This document shows positions 17,397 to 25,459 of a DNA stretch of 41,178 nt, piece by piece. The notes beneath the pieces were generated by a model that was not told the DNA's origin, did not search any database, and saw only the letters and a program-made list of their open reading frames with translations. Position 1 is the first letter of the stretch, and every line of letters starts with the position of its first letter. Source of the stretch: Bacillota bacterium (GTDB lineage: Bacteria > Bacillota > Clostridia > DSM-8532); contig JAEWSN010000111.1 in the NCBI GenBank assembly GCA_023459915.1, positions 1-41,178 on the forward strand. Direction: 5' to 3'. Both the position numbers and the translations under genes were made by a program.

Positions 17397-17417
17397 TCGT
17401 TGCGGCCGGCAACGACT
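17397..17417. promoter_or_regulatory. Inverted repeat upstream of the MATE gene
   Basis: GTCGTTGC and GCAACGAC are perfect inverted arms around GGCCG. On the minus strand this falls between the extended -10 box and the MATE ribosome site, a suitable place for an operator or a leader hairpin. Confidence 0.4.
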
Positions 17418-17437
17418 TGTGGCCGGGCAATACGGAC

Positions 17438-17446
17438 ATTGTAACA
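17438..17446 (-). promoter_or_regulatory. Extended -10 element for the MATE/HD-GYP unit
   Basis: The minus strand reads TGTTACAAT, a TG-N-TACAAT extended -10 box, about 68 nt upstream of the MATE start. No good -35 at standard spacing. Confidence 0.4.
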
Positions 17447-17577
17447 CAAACGGGCTGTACAAGGATGCCCCTGATTTGATAGGATGTTGCTGGTTTCTGA
17501 ACACGCGTCCGCGCGCGCCTGAACGTTGTTTCACAACTTGAAACAGGCGGTGCCGGGGCATTCACAAGGGGGGGACT

Positions 17578-18966
17578 ATGGAAAAATTGTTCCAGCTCAA
17601 GGCACACGGCACGAATGTCCGCACGGAGATCCTGGCCGGCATCACCACCTTCATGACCATGGCGTACATCATGTTTGTGAACCCGGGAATTCTCTCGGCC
17701 ACCGGCATGGACAAGGAAGCGGTCTTTGTGGCCACCATTCTTGCGACCGCCATCGCCACGTTCATCATGGCGTTTGTGGCCAATGTGCCATTCGCGGTGG
17801 CACCGGGCATGGGACTCAACGCCCTGTTCACCTATACGGTCTGCCTGGGCATGGGCATTCCGTGGCAGCAGGCCCTCGGCATCGTGTTCATCTGCGGTGT
17901 GGTGAACCTGCTCATCACCGCCACCAAAATCCGCAAAATGATCATCACCGCCATCCCCAAGGCGCTGCAATATGCCATCGGCGGCGGCATCGGCCTGTTC
18001 ATCGCCTACATCGGCTTCATGGACGCCCATTTCCTGGATTTCACTCCCAACAGCGCCCCCAACGCCATTGGCGCGTATTCCAATGTGGTGCCCGCACTGG
18101 TCAGCTTCACAGACCCCGCGTCCGTCCTGGCGCTGATTGGCCTGGTGCTGATTGTGGTCCTGATGCTGCTCAAGGTGCGCGGCGCCATCCTCATCGGCAT
18201 CCTGGCCTCCACGCTCATCGGCATCCCCATGGGCGTCACCCAGCTGCCGGAAATCACGGCGGCCTCCTTCATCCCGCCCAGCATCGCCCCCACCTTCTTC
18301 AAGCTGGACATCGCGGGGCTGTTCGCGGATCCCACGCAGATCTTCAAAATGCTCACGCTCGTACTCACCTTCAGTCTCGCCGACACCTTTGACACCATCG
18401 GCACCTTCCTCGGCACCGGCCGCAAGGCGGGTATTTTCGACGAGAACGATGAGAATTCCCTGGAAAAGGGCAAGGGCTTCTCCTCCAAGCTCGACAAGGC
18501 CCTGTTCGCCGACGCCACCGCCACCTCTGTCGGCGCGCTGCTCGGCACCAGCAACACCACCACCTATATCGAAAGCGCGTCCGGCATGGCCGTCGGCGGC
18601 CGCACCGGCCTCACCTCGGCGGTGGTCGGCGTACTGTTCCTGCTCTCCCTCTTCCTCTCGCCCATCGCCATGATGATCCCCACCGCGGCCATCGCGCCCG
18701 CGCTCATTGTGGTGGGCATCCTGATGATGGAAGCCCTGATGAAAATCAAATGGGACGATTTCGACGAGGCCGTCGCCGCATTCTTCACCGCCGTGGTCAT
18801 GCCGTTCGCATACAGCATCGCCACCGGTGTCGCCGCCGGCTTCATCTTCTACGTCATCATCAAGGTGGTCAAAGGCAAGGCCAAAGAGGTGCATCCCATC
18901 ATGTACATTGTCACCGGCCTGTTCCTGCTCAAGTACGTCATTGACGCCCTGCAGCTGATGTTTTAG
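17578..18966 (+). CDS. pbuG: Purine permease of the AzgA/PbuG (NCS2) family
   Basis: A 462-residue membrane transporter after a G-rich ribosome site (AAGGGGGGGACT). The N-terminus (LKAHGTNVRTEILAGITTFM then TMAYIMFVNPGIL) and APGMGLNALF, IPKALQYAIGGGIGLFIAYI, LADTFDTIGTFLGTG and LGTSNTTTYIESASGMAVGG are diagnostic of the AzgA/PbuG group of hypoxanthine/guanine/adenine:H+ symporters. Size is typical. In related Firmicutes such genes often carry a purine riboswitch. I found no recognisable aptamer in the 200 bp before this gene, only a short hairpin (GTTTCA-caact-TGAAAC, 17527-17543). Paralogue substrate choice (hypoxanthine, guanine or adenine) cannot be read from sequence. Confidence 0.93.
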   Translation: MEKLFQLKAHGTNVRTEILAGITTFMTMAYIMFVNPGILSATGMDKEAVFVATILATAIATFIMAFVANVPFAVAPGMGLNALFTYTVCLGMGIPWQQALGIVFICGVVNLLITATKIRKMIITAIPKALQYAIGGGIGLFIAYIGFMDAHFLDFTPNSAPNAIGAYSNVVPALVSFTDPASVLALIGLVLIVVLMLLKVRGAILIGILASTLIGIPMGVTQLPEITAASFIPPSIAPTFFKLDIAGLFADPTQIFKMLTLVLTFSLADTFDTIGTFLGTGRKAGIFDENDENSLEKGKGFSSKLDKALFADATATSVGALLGTSNTTTYIESASGMAVGGRTGLTSAVVGVLFLLSLFLSPIAMMIPTAAIAPALIVVGILMMEALMKIKWDDFDEAVAAFFTAVVMPFAYSIATGVAAGFIFYVIIKVVKGKAKEVHPIMYIVTGLFLLKYVIDALQLMF

Positions 18967-18993
18967 TGTTTTGGGTTTCTGAAAACTGTGCGG

Positions 18994-19040
18994 ACAACTG
19001 CGCATGAGTGCTTGCAAAGCAAGCACTCCGCACCAGTTGT
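18994..19040. repeat. Long interrupted hairpin downstream of the purine permease gene
   Basis: Inner stem GAGTGCTTGC (19006-19015) and GCAAGCACTC (19019-19028) is perfect with an AAA loop. An outer stem ACAACTG/CAGTTGT extends it. No clean T run follows, so it is either a weak terminator, an mRNA-stabilising element, or a remnant of a mobile palindrome. Confidence 0.55.
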
Positions 19041-19130
19041 TTGTACAGTTGAAACGAAAACAAAACACAAGTGCTTTTTGGGCTTTCAATACCCGCCCGC
19101 CCGAAGGGCGTGGGCGGATGAGACGAGAAC

Positions 19131-19173
19131 AAAACACCCGCCGCGAACCTTTCGGTTTGCGTCGGGTGTTTTC
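19131..19173. terminator. Bidirectional terminator between purine permease and HxlR genes
   Basis: AAAACACCCG...CGAACC and GGTTTGCG...CGGGTGTTTT form a long stem with a TTTC loop; A and T runs flank it on both sides. It suits the two converging genes. Confidence 0.9.
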
Positions 19174-19215
19174 TTGATGTCCGGGTTTCTCAGGACGGGA
19201 TGGCACGGTTCAGCC

Positions 19216-19635
19216 TCATCCCCACTTGGCGCCCCAAAGCTTCATGGCCTTGATGATGGGGTGCAGGCTCTCGCCCTTTTCCGTGAGCGCGTATTCCACG
19301 GTCGGGGGGATGGTGGCGTAGGCCGTGCGCGTGACCACGCCCTTCTCCTCGAGCTCCTTGAGCCGTTCGGAGAGGGTTTTGGGGCTCACGCCCGCCAGCG
19401 ACTTGCGCAGCTCGCCAAAGCGTTTCTTGCCGCCCTGCAGATCACGGATGATCAGGAACGTCCACTTGCCGCCGAGCACGTCGAGGGCCTTTTCAATGGA
19501 GCATTCCACATGGCAGGGCAGCGGATCGTTGTCCGAACCGTTCAGGATGCCGGCAATGCGCTTGTCTGTCTCATGGGACGCAAGGGTCCCCCGATCGGAA
19601 GCGGGGCGTTCAAGGGTTGCGTTGCGAACGGTCAT
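19216..19635 (-). CDS. HxlR-family winged-helix transcriptional regulator
   Basis: A 139-residue regulator starting at 19635 after AAGGAGG (spacing 6); longer in-frame starts lack a site. The HxlR domain is clear: CSIEKALDVLGGKWTFLIIR, LQGGKKRFGELRKSLAGVSP, KTLSERLKELEEKGVVTRTA, then IPPTVEYALTEKGESLHPII. The Cys just before SIEKAL is the residue that senses thiol or electrophile stress in several HxlR proteins, preceded here by another in PCHVEC. It is divergent from the GH3 glycosidase gene, and the region between holds inverted repeats suited to autoregulation. Whether it also controls the glycosidase is unknown. Confidence 0.93.
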   Translation of the reverse strand: MTVRNATLERPASDRGTLASHETDKRIAGILNGSDNDPLPCHVECSIEKALDVLGGKWTFLIIRDLQGGKKRFGELRKSLAGVSPKTLSERLKELEEKGVVTRTAYATIPPTVEYALTEKGESLHPIIKAMKLWGAKWG

Positions 19636-19681
19636 ATGGCCTCCTTGCGTGAAACACGTGTCTGCGTGTGAACACGAGTTC

Positions 19682-19736
19682 ATTACCTGTTGGTAATCTT
19701 GTTTCAGAGGGGTAATCCGGTTACTTAAATGTAACC
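19682..19736. promoter_or_regulatory. Probable HxlR operator region (two inverted repeats)
   Basis: ATTACC-tgtt-GGTAAT lies at 19682-19697 and GGTTAC-ttaaat-GTAACC at 19719-19736; another GGTAAT sits between them. Repeats built from GTAAY/RTTAC half-sites 46-83 bp upstream of the regulator's ATG fit binding by the HxlR dimer itself. On the minus strand TTACCA-17-TTTAAG would place a promoter across the second repeat. Confidence 0.5.
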
Positions 19737-19835
19737 ATTGACACGATGGTAACACGTCTGTCCGGGGAATGCAAGCAGAAATGCTGGTGTGGGAATTCTC
19801 CTGCATATTGGGTGACGTCCATCCGCGGTTCTTTT

Positions 19836-19844
19836 TGATACAAT
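19836..19844 (+). promoter_or_regulatory. Extended -10 element for the GH3 gene
   Basis: TGATACAAT is a TG-N-TACAAT extended -10 box. Transcription would begin near 19851, too close for the in-frame ATG at 19854 to have a ribosome site, which supports the ATG at 19884. Confidence 0.5.
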
Positions 19845-19883
19845 GGAAGAAAAATGAACATTCCTGCGGCCCAAGGAGGAATC

Positions 19884-22844
19884 ATGTCTCATCAAGCGAA
19901 CCCCGAACAGTCGGACATGACTGCAGCAACATTGGAAGCCCTGAAGGCGCTCCCGTTTCGCAATCCGGATCTGCCGCTTGCCGTGCGGGTCACGGATTTG
20001 GTCGGACGCCTCACCCAGGAGGAAAAGCTGGGCCTGCTGCCCACCCGGCAGGCGCCGGTTCCCCGGCTCGGGCTGCGGGAATACCATGTGGGCGGCGAGG
20101 CGGCCCATGGCGTGGTGGCACCGGGAACAGACACCACCGTGTTTCCGCAGACGCTGGGCATGGCCATGACCTGGGATCGCGATCTGCTGCACCGCATCGG
20201 TGAGGTGGTGGGCACAGAGGCGCGCGCCCTGTATCGGAAAAACGGAGAAATCGGCGGGCTCACCCGCTGGGCCCCCACCGTGGATCTGGAGCGGGATCCC
20301 CGCTGGGGTCGCACCGAGGAGGCATACGGCGAGGATCCCTTCCTCACGGGACAGCTGGCGAGCGCCTACGTGCGGGGCATGCAGGGGTCAGACCCCACCT
20401 ACCTGCGCATGAGCGCGGCGCTGAAGCATTTCTATGCAAACAACAACGAGCACGGGCGCTGCTGGCTGTCCGTGTCGGTTCCCCCGCGCGAGAAGCGGGA
20501 GTATTACCTCAAAGCCTTTGAGGCGCCCATCCGGGAAGGCGGCGCCCGCTCCATCATGACCGCCTACAATGAAATCAACGGCGTGCCCTGCATCACGAAC
20601 CCGGAGGTCCGGGACATTGTGCAGGGCGAATGGGGCATGAACGGATTTGTGGTCTGTGACGGCGGAGATTTCGGCCAGACCGTGGACATGCACAAGACCT
20701 ATCCGGATCACGCGCCATCCATGGCCGATACCCTGCGGGCCGGGGTGGACTGCATCACGGATCACCCGGAAGTGGCCAAACAGGCTGCCCGTGACGCGCT
20801 GTCCGGCGGGTGGATGGCCGAGGCGGATCTGGACGCGGCCATCTCCCGCACCCTCTCCATCCGCTTCCGCCTGGGCGAATTCGATCCGCCGGAGCGCAAC
20901 CCCCATGCCGCCATTCCCACCGATGCGGTTTGCCTGCCGGAAAGCGCGGAACTGGCACGGGAAGCGGTTCGCAAGTCGGTGGTGTTGCTGCGGAACAGTG
21001 ACGGCTTTCTGCCGCTCAAGCCCAGGGGGCTGCAGGAGATTGCGGTTGTGGGCCCGCTGGCCCAGGTGGTGTACAAGGATTGGTATACCGGCCAGCACCC
21101 CTACAAAATCACGCCGCTCGACGGCATCCGGGAGCGGGCGGATCAGGCGTCCGTCCACGCGCTGTCCGGTGGCGACCGTGTGCGCTTCAAATCGGTGAAG
21201 ACCGGCCGCTGGCTCGCGCTGGACATGGAAACCGGCGTGTTGCGTTGCGCGGCGGACGAAAATGAGGCGGCCGCCCTGTTTGAGCGCACGGACTGGGGCT
21301 GGAACCGGCAGACCCTCAAAGCGGTTGATACCGGAAAGTATCTCACCCTGGTGCAGCCCGAGGGCGTCAAGGCCGAGGGGCAGGCCGTCCACCCCACCAC
21401 CAGCAAACTGAATGGGCGCGAGGCGGAGTACATGGCCGCAACCGCCGGGGACATCTGGGGCTGGTTTGTCCGCGAACAGATCACACTGGTGCCGGAGCCG
21501 GACGGCACCTGCCTCATCAAGACCTGGGATCACCGGTATCTGTGCGTCACGGCGGCGGGCATCGGTGTGTGCGACACGCTGCCGGATCCGGAAGCCGGCC
21601 GGTTCCGGATGGAAGTGGTGGAGGATGGCGTGGCGCGGGCGGCTGCGTGCGCCCGGGACGCGGATGTCGCCGTGGTGGTGGTGGGCAACAACCCCATCGT
21701 CAACGCGCGCGAGGAATACGATCGCTCCGACATTGTGCTGCCGCCGGAACAGGAGCGGCTCATCCACGCGGTTCACGCCGCCAATCCACGGACTGTCGTG
21801 ATTGTGATTGGCAGCTATCCGTTTGCCATCGGGCGGGTGGACGCGGCGGTGCCGGCCATCCTGTATTGTGCGCATGGCGGGCAGGAGCTTGGACATGGGC
21901 TGGCGGACGTGCTGTTCGGCGACTTCAATCCGGCCGCCAGACTGAACATGACCTGGTACCGGCATGTGTCCCAGCTGCCGGACATGATGGAATACCGCAT
22001 CATCGACACCGGACGCACCTACCTGTATTTTGACGGGCCGGTGCTCTATCCCTTCGGCTACGGCCTTTCCTATACCACCTTCTCCTATGCGAACCTGCAG
22101 GTGACAGCGCCGGTGCAGGGGGTTTTCCGGGTTTCCTTCGAGGTGACCAACACCGGAACCACCGCTGGCGAGGAGGTGCCGCAGCTGTACCTGCGGGCGC
22201 TGACCTCGCGGGTGAAGCGGCCCAACCGGCAGCTGGCCGGGTTCGAGCGGCTGGCGCTGGCGCCCGGGGAAACCCGGACGGTGATCCTTGCCGTGAACGT
22301 GGCGGATTTGGCGCTGTGGGATGTCACCCGAAACCGCTACTGCGTGGAGACCGCCAATTGGCAGGTGTTGGTGGGTGCGTCTTCGGCCGACATCCGCCTC
22401 GAAGGCGGGGTGACGATCCAGGGTGAAACCATTCCGCCCCGCAACCCGTTTGAAGCCATTGCCGCCATGAACTACGACGACATGGATGCCGTGTATCTGG
22501 ACAGATACACGGGGTCAGACCCCGCTCCCGAGCCCGTCACGCACATCTCTTGCGTCCGGTGCCGGCATGACGAGGGCTGGCTGGTGTTCCGGGACATGGA
22601 TTTTGAAGCCGGCGCAACAGCCTTTGACGTGCAAATGGCCACCGCCACGGCGGGCGGGGCCATTGAAGTCCGGCTGGACGATCCCGCCGGGGAACCGGTG
22701 GGACGCTGTGACGCGCCGGGCACAGGGGGCTGGCAGTGCTGGAAAACAAGGACAGGCACCGTGTCTGGTGTCTCGGGCCGGCACGATGTGTATCTGCGGC
22801 TGCAGGGACGCATGGCGCTGGCCTGGCTGCGGTTCAATCGGTGA
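19884..22844 (+). CDS. Glycoside hydrolase family 3 beta-glycosidase, multidomain
   Basis: A 986-residue enzyme; ATG at 19884 preceded by AAGGAGG. GH3 N-terminal barrel (about 35-345) with GGEAAHGVV, RWAPTVDLERDPRWGRTEEA, LKHFYANNNEHGR, and the nucleophile region NGFVVCDGGDFGQTV (Asp259; most relatives have SDW or SDC here). The GH3 C-terminal domain begins about 350, is interrupted at about 430-580 by a beta-trefoil/fascin-like insert (RVRFKSVKTGRWLALD, TGKYLTLVQPE, DHRYLCVTAAGIGV), and resumes with VVVVGNNPIV and the probable acid/base Glu in REEYDRSDIVLPPEQ. An Fn3-like domain (TGTTAGEEVPQLYLRALTS) and a C-terminal CBM6-like domain (about 886-986) follow. No signal peptide, so it probably acts in the cytoplasm on imported oligosaccharides. 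Beta-glucosidase or beta-xylosidase cannot be decided. Confidence 0.92.
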   Translation: MSHQANPEQSDMTAATLEALKALPFRNPDLPLAVRVTDLVGRLTQEEKLGLLPTRQAPVPRLGLREYHVGGEAAHGVVAPGTDTTVFPQTLGMAMTWDRDLLHRIGEVVGTEARALYRKNGEIGGLTRWAPTVDLERDPRWGRTEEAYGEDPFLTGQLASAYVRGMQGSDPTYLRMSAALKHFYANNNEHGRCWLSVSVPPREKREYYLKAFEAPIREGGARSIMTAYNEINGVPCITNPEVRDIVQGEWGMNGFVVCDGGDFGQTVDMHKTYPDHAPSMADTLRAGVDCITDHPEVAKQAARDALSGGWMAEADLDAAISRTLSIRFRLGEFDPPERNPHAAIPTDAVCLPESAELAREAVRKSVVLLRNSDGFLPLKPRGLQEIAVVGPLAQVVYKDWYTGQHPYKITPLDGIRERADQASVHALSGGDRVRFKSVKTGRWLALDMETGVLRCAADENEAAALFERTDWGWNRQTLKAVDTGKYLTLVQPEGVKAEGQAVHPTTSKLNGREAEYMAATAGDIWGWFVREQITLVPEPDGTCLIKTWDHRYLCVTAAGIGVCDTLPDPEAGRFRMEVVEDGVARAAACARDADVAVVVVGNNPIVNAREEYDRSDIVLPPEQERLIHAVHAANPRTVVIVIGSYPFAIGRVDAAVPAILYCAHGGQELGHGLADVLFGDFNPAARLNMTWYRHVSQLPDMMEYRIIDTGRTYLYFDGPVLYPFGYGLSYTTFSYANLQVTAPVQGVFRVSFEVTNTGTTAGEEVPQLYLRALTSRVKRPNRQLAGFERLALAPGETRTVILAVNVADLALWDVTRNRYCVETANWQVLVGASSADIRLEGGVTIQGETIPPRNPFEAIAAMNYDDMDAVYLDRYTGSDPAPEPVTHISCVRCRHDEGWLVFRDMDFEAGATAFDVQMATATAGGAIEVRLDDPAGEPVGRCDAPGTGGWQCWKTRTGTVSGVSGRHDVYLRLQGRMALAWLRFNR
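20384..20396. repeat. Palindromic mini-repeat GGGGTCAGACCCC, copy 2 (inside GH3 gene)
   Basis: In frame it encodes GSDP in RGMQGSDPTYLRM. GH3 relatives often have QGDDP or similar here, so this copy may be native sequence that matches the repeat rather than an insertion. Confidence 0.7.
22511..22523. repeat. Palindromic mini-repeat GGGGTCAGACCCC, copy 3 (GH3 linker)
   Basis: With flanks the palindrome is CGGGGTCAGACCCCG. It encodes GSDP in DRYTGSDPAPEP, a linker between the Fn3-like and carbohydrate-binding domains, a place where an insertion would be tolerated. Confidence 0.8.
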
Positions 22845-22854
22845 ATTGGATCAA

Positions 22855-22886
22855 CAATGCCTGAAGCCGGCTGGCTTCAGGCATTG
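22855..22886. terminator. Perfect 14-bp stem between converging GH3 and chemoreceptor genes
   Basis: CAATGCCTGAAGCC and GGCTTCAGGCATTG pair completely around a GGCT loop, 10 bp after the GH3 stop. There is no T run on either strand, so it may be a Rho-assisted terminator or a transcript-end stabiliser. Confidence 0.65.
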
Positions 22887-22922
22887 TAACGTACTGCCGG
22901 CAATCGCTTGTCCGGTTCGGGA

Positions 22923-24656
22923 TCAGTATTTGAACCGTGCCACATTGGTCTTGAGTTCTGTGGCCAAATCGTTCAGCTCCGCGGCGGCACGCGCCAGCTC
23001 GGCCATGGACGCGGTCTGTTCCTCCACGGACGCTGCGGTTTCCTCCGCCCCGGCGGCGTTCTCCTCGGAGATGGCGGCCAGATCCTGCATGATCCGAATC
23101 ATGAGATCATTTTGACCCTCGATCGTTTTTGACGCGGCCCCCAGCGACTGGATGGCCTGACGCATCTGCCCAATGGCGCCGGAGATGCCTTCGAATTTTT
23201 TTGAGGTGTCTGCGACGCTTTCGCTCTGTCGGGCGATGAGTCCCTCCACCGAGTGCATGTCCGTGACCGCGCGCTCGGCCTTGGTTTCCAGCTGTTGGAC
23301 AATGGCCTCGATTTCCTGAACAAAGCCACTTGAAGAGGTGGCCAGCGTCCGGATTTCTTCAGCCACCACGGCAAACCCGCGTCCGGCCTCGCCTGCGCGC
23401 GCGGCCTCGATGGCGGCGTTGAGCGCCAACAGATTGGTTTGATCCGCAAGCTGCTGAATCATGCCGGTGGCATTGGAGATTTGATCCGCGCTGTTGCGCG
23501 TTTCCCGCACGATGTCGGCAACCGATTCCACGGCCGAGCGGCTGCTTTGCGTTTCGGAAACCAATTGGCCGAGTATTTGTGTCCCCTCATCCCTGAGCGT
23601 GATGACTTCCTGGGCGGAGGTTTGCAGCACGGCCATCATTCGGCCGGTTTCCTCCAATTGTTGGCCCAGCGTTTCGATGCCGTTGACGCCGGATTCCGTG
23701 TGCCGGGCCTGCTCGGTGGCGCCCTGCGCAATCTCCGTGACGGTGTGCGCCACTTCATCCGCTGCCCGCGACACCTGCTCCGAGGTTTCGTGCAGATGCC
23801 CGGACGCGCTGGTGACATGTTCGGAGGTGTTCAGCACATGTGAGATGAACTCCCTCAAATTCTGGACGATATGGTCAAATGCGCCCGCCATCTGGCCAAT
23901 CTCATCCTTGCGCCGCAACAGATCGGTTGGGATGTTGTGCCGGATGTCGAGATCCGCAATGCCGGCGGAATGCTGCACCAGCTTGAGAATGGGACGCGAG
24001 AGATTCCGGCCAATCAAGAACGCGATGATGATGGACAGCACCAGCAGGCCGGCAGACAATGCGATGGACTTGGTGAGCATGCTGTCCCGGAAGGCCGTGA
24101 TTTGCGCGGCGCTTTCGGCCTCTGAGACGCCGATGAACAGGATGCCCTGTACCCGCCCCCCCATGATGAGGGGGTCATAGGAGGAAAGATAGGGCTTGCC
24201 CAGGATGGTTGCCTTGCCGAAAAAGCGTTTTCCAGCGGAAATGCCATAGTAGGCGGCGCTGTCGGTTCCAAGTGTGGTGCCGACAGCCCTGCTCGCGTCT
24301 TCTGTGAGGATGTTGGTGGAGATGCGCCGGAAATCGGATCCGTCCGCCACAAAAATGGTGGCGACCACCCCAAGATCCTGCTGCAGCATGTCCACCAGGG
24401 CGTTGTCCCCCTCGATGGGGGTGCCGTCCTCGGCATACAGCACCTCATCCTTGATGGACAGACTGCCGTAGACGTCCTTGAGATACATGCGTGCCGCCGA
24501 GGCATTGCTGCTGACCTGTGTCTCCAGCATGCTTTGCTGGAGACGGCCCATGGACAGGACGGCCTCCAGGCTGTTGGCCGCTGTGAGCGCGGCGCCGATG
24601 ATCAGGATGAGCAGGCCAAAGGAAAGGACAATCCGTGTTTGAATGCTGTGCTTCAT
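22923..24656 (-). CDS. Methyl-accepting chemotaxis protein with Cache-type sensor
   Basis: A 577-residue receptor; ATG at 24656 with GGAGG 5 nt upstream. TM1 at about 8-28 (RIVLSFGLLILIIGAALTAA), an extracellular single-Cache-type domain (about 35-185; VVATIFVADGSDFRRISTNI, GKRFFGKATILGKPYLSSYD, GRVQGILFIGVSE), TM2 at about 197-217, HAMP, then the signalling domain with the conserved tip QQLADQTNLLALNAAIEAAR and AGEAGRGFAVVAEEIRTLA. Cache receptors of this type commonly sense small organic acids or other metabolites; the ligand here is unknown. It signals to CheA/CheW, which are not in the window. The last residues (NVARFKY) resemble those of many Firmicutes MCPs. Confidence 0.94.
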   Translation of the reverse strand: MKHSIQTRIVLSFGLLILIIGAALTAANSLEAVLSMGRLQQSMLETQVSSNASAARMYLKDVYGSLSIKDEVLYAEDGTPIEGDNALVDMLQQDLGVVATIFVADGSDFRRISTNILTEDASRAVGTTLGTDSAAYYGISAGKRFFGKATILGKPYLSSYDPLIMGGRVQGILFIGVSEAESAAQITAFRDSMLTKSIALSAGLLVLSIIIAFLIGRNLSRPILKLVQHSAGIADLDIRHNIPTDLLRRKDEIGQMAGAFDHIVQNLREFISHVLNTSEHVTSASGHLHETSEQVSRAADEVAHTVTEIAQGATEQARHTESGVNGIETLGQQLEETGRMMAVLQTSAQEVITLRDEGTQILGQLVSETQSSRSAVESVADIVRETRNSADQISNATGMIQQLADQTNLLALNAAIEAARAGEAGRGFAVVAEEIRTLATSSSGFVQEIEAIVQQLETKAERAVTDMHSVEGLIARQSESVADTSKKFEGISGAIGQMRQAIQSLGAASKTIEGQNDLMIRIMQDLAAISEENAAGAEETAASVEEQTASMAELARAAAELNDLATELKTNVARFKY

Positions 24657-24967
24657 GGTTGCCTCCGTGCAATGTAATGACACCCGTCCGAGGGTGTCCC
24701 GAAAAATGGTTGTCATGGGAAAGCGCGATGCGCCGGGGAACTGACCGATACGTATACTTATCACCGAAATGGGGACAGGAAACGTCTTTTTCCCAATACA
24801 TGGAGAGCTGTCTTTGGAAACATGGGACGAAACAGCGTGTTGCCAATGGTCGTGATGAATAACCCGTAAAAAAGCCTCCCGGTACGGGAGGCTGCGTGAA
24901 TGACGAGTCATCAACATGCAACTTTGCCAAAAAACACGAATGCGTCTGTGGTGGCCAAGATAATGTA
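24657..24967. other. Gap upstream of the chemoreceptor gene
   Basis: No gene seen. In the chemoreceptor leader is a hairpin at 24679-24698 (GACACCC-gtccga-GGGTGTC). Farther up lies an ATACGTAT palindrome near 24750 beside TATAC-rich sequence that could hold the promoter; no clear -35/-10 pair. The right part contains the minus-strand terminator at 24867-24894. Confidence 0.45.
24867..24894 (-). terminator. Terminator of the small uncharacterised gene at 24968-25267
   Basis: On the minus strand GCAGCCTCCCG-tac-CGGGAGGCTTTTTT is a clean intrinsic terminator, about 75 nt after that gene's stop. It supports a real leftward transcript there. Confidence 0.88.
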
Positions 24968-25267
24968 TCAGACGTGTGTCTGCGGCGGAAACATGCTGTT
25001 CGTCTGGTCCGTCTGTGAGACCAGGCTGCGCAGCGCGGAGACGGTCTTGTCGATTTGGGCCGGATCACGAAACCGGATGTAAATTGAAGCTCCGTCGGTC
25101 TTGAGGTTCGAACAGATTTTGCGGCATTCCGGAGAGCCGTACCAGGCACTCTGGAACCGCGCGAGCCAATCGGCCGCGGGTGGGGCCTGCAACTCGGCGC
25201 GAAGCATGTACGCACCCGGCGTGCGTTCCTTGCCGGAAATGCGGGTGACCGCGATATGGTCGAGCAT
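24968..25267 (-). CDS. Small uncharacterised protein (99 aa)
   Basis: I do not recognise the family. The frame is supported by GGAGGTGA 7 nt before the ATG at 25267 and by a strong terminator downstream. The product begins MLDHIAVTRISGKERTPGAY, continues with MLRAELQAPPAADWLARFQS and AWYGSPECRKICSNLKTDGA, and ends SIYIRFRDPAQIDKTVSALR plus a short tail. It looks like a compact soluble alpha/beta domain: a strand (YMLRAELQ), a helix (DWLARFQSAWY), a strand with IYIRF, and a C-terminal helix. It has two Cys (ECRKIC) and no signal or membrane segment. An in-frame ATG at 25291 is an alternative start. The long upstream leader is built of short tandem repeats. Confidence 0.65.
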   Translation of the reverse strand: MLDHIAVTRISGKERTPGAYMLRAELQAPPAADWLARFQSAWYGSPECRKICSNLKTDGASIYIRFRDPAQIDKTVSALRSLVSQTDQTNSMFPPQTHV

Positions 25268-25302
25268 CCGATGCTCACCTCCCCTTTTCATGGAAGCCTT
25301 TT

Positions 25303-25338
25303 GCAGCACTCCCTGCAGCACTCCCTGCACCACTTGCT
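25303..25338. repeat. 12-bp tandem repeat, three units
   Basis: GCAGCACTCCCT occurs at 25303-25314 and 25315-25326, with a degenerate third unit GCACCACTTGCT at 25327-25338. It lies directly upstream (minus-strand sense) of the ribosome site of the 99-aa protein gene. Confidence 0.75.
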
Positions 25339-25343
25339 GCCAC

Positions 25344-25459
25344 ACATGCGTCAGCGCTGCTTGCGAAGCTTGCCGCAACACGCGACGGCACTGCTTGCGA
25401 AGCTTGCCGCAACATGCGTCAGCGCCGCTTGCGAAGCTTGCCGCAACACGCGACGCGGC
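25344..25459. repeat. 34-bp tandem repeat, three units plus a partial fourth
   Basis: Units at 25344-25377, 25378-25411 and 25412-25445, then about 14 nt of a fourth. All share GCTTGCGAAGCTTGCCGCA. Units 1 and 3 begin ACATGCGTCAGCG; unit 2 begins ACACGCGACGGCA, so the types alternate. Each unit can fold: TTGCG and CGCAA pair around an AAGCTT-centred loop. There is no spacer variation, so it is not a CRISPR. Confidence 0.85.

Noticed and set aside
13960..17541. 1193-codon plus-strand open frame
   Set aside because: It runs antisense to the HD-GYP and MATE genes, both unmistakable; the product is low-complexity His/Asp/Gly/Gln and has no recognisable domain.
17380..17577. Purine riboswitch before the permease gene
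   Set aside because: I could not find the conserved loop and junction bases of the purine aptamer; only a short hairpin is present.
17371..19206. 612-codon upstream extension of the MATE frame
   Set aside because: The extension is antisense to the purine permease and shadow-like. The MATE ribosome site and signal-like start at 17370 are clear.
25055..25085. Relation of RFRDP-coding sequence at 25060 to the 37-bp repeat at 13892
   Set aside because: Both read RFRDP on the minus strand and share TCACGAAACCG, but the similarity is about 12 bases and flanks differ; chance is enough.
25344..25459. Possible CRISPR array
   Set aside because: The 34-bp units are directly adjacent with no variable spacers, and there are no cas genes.
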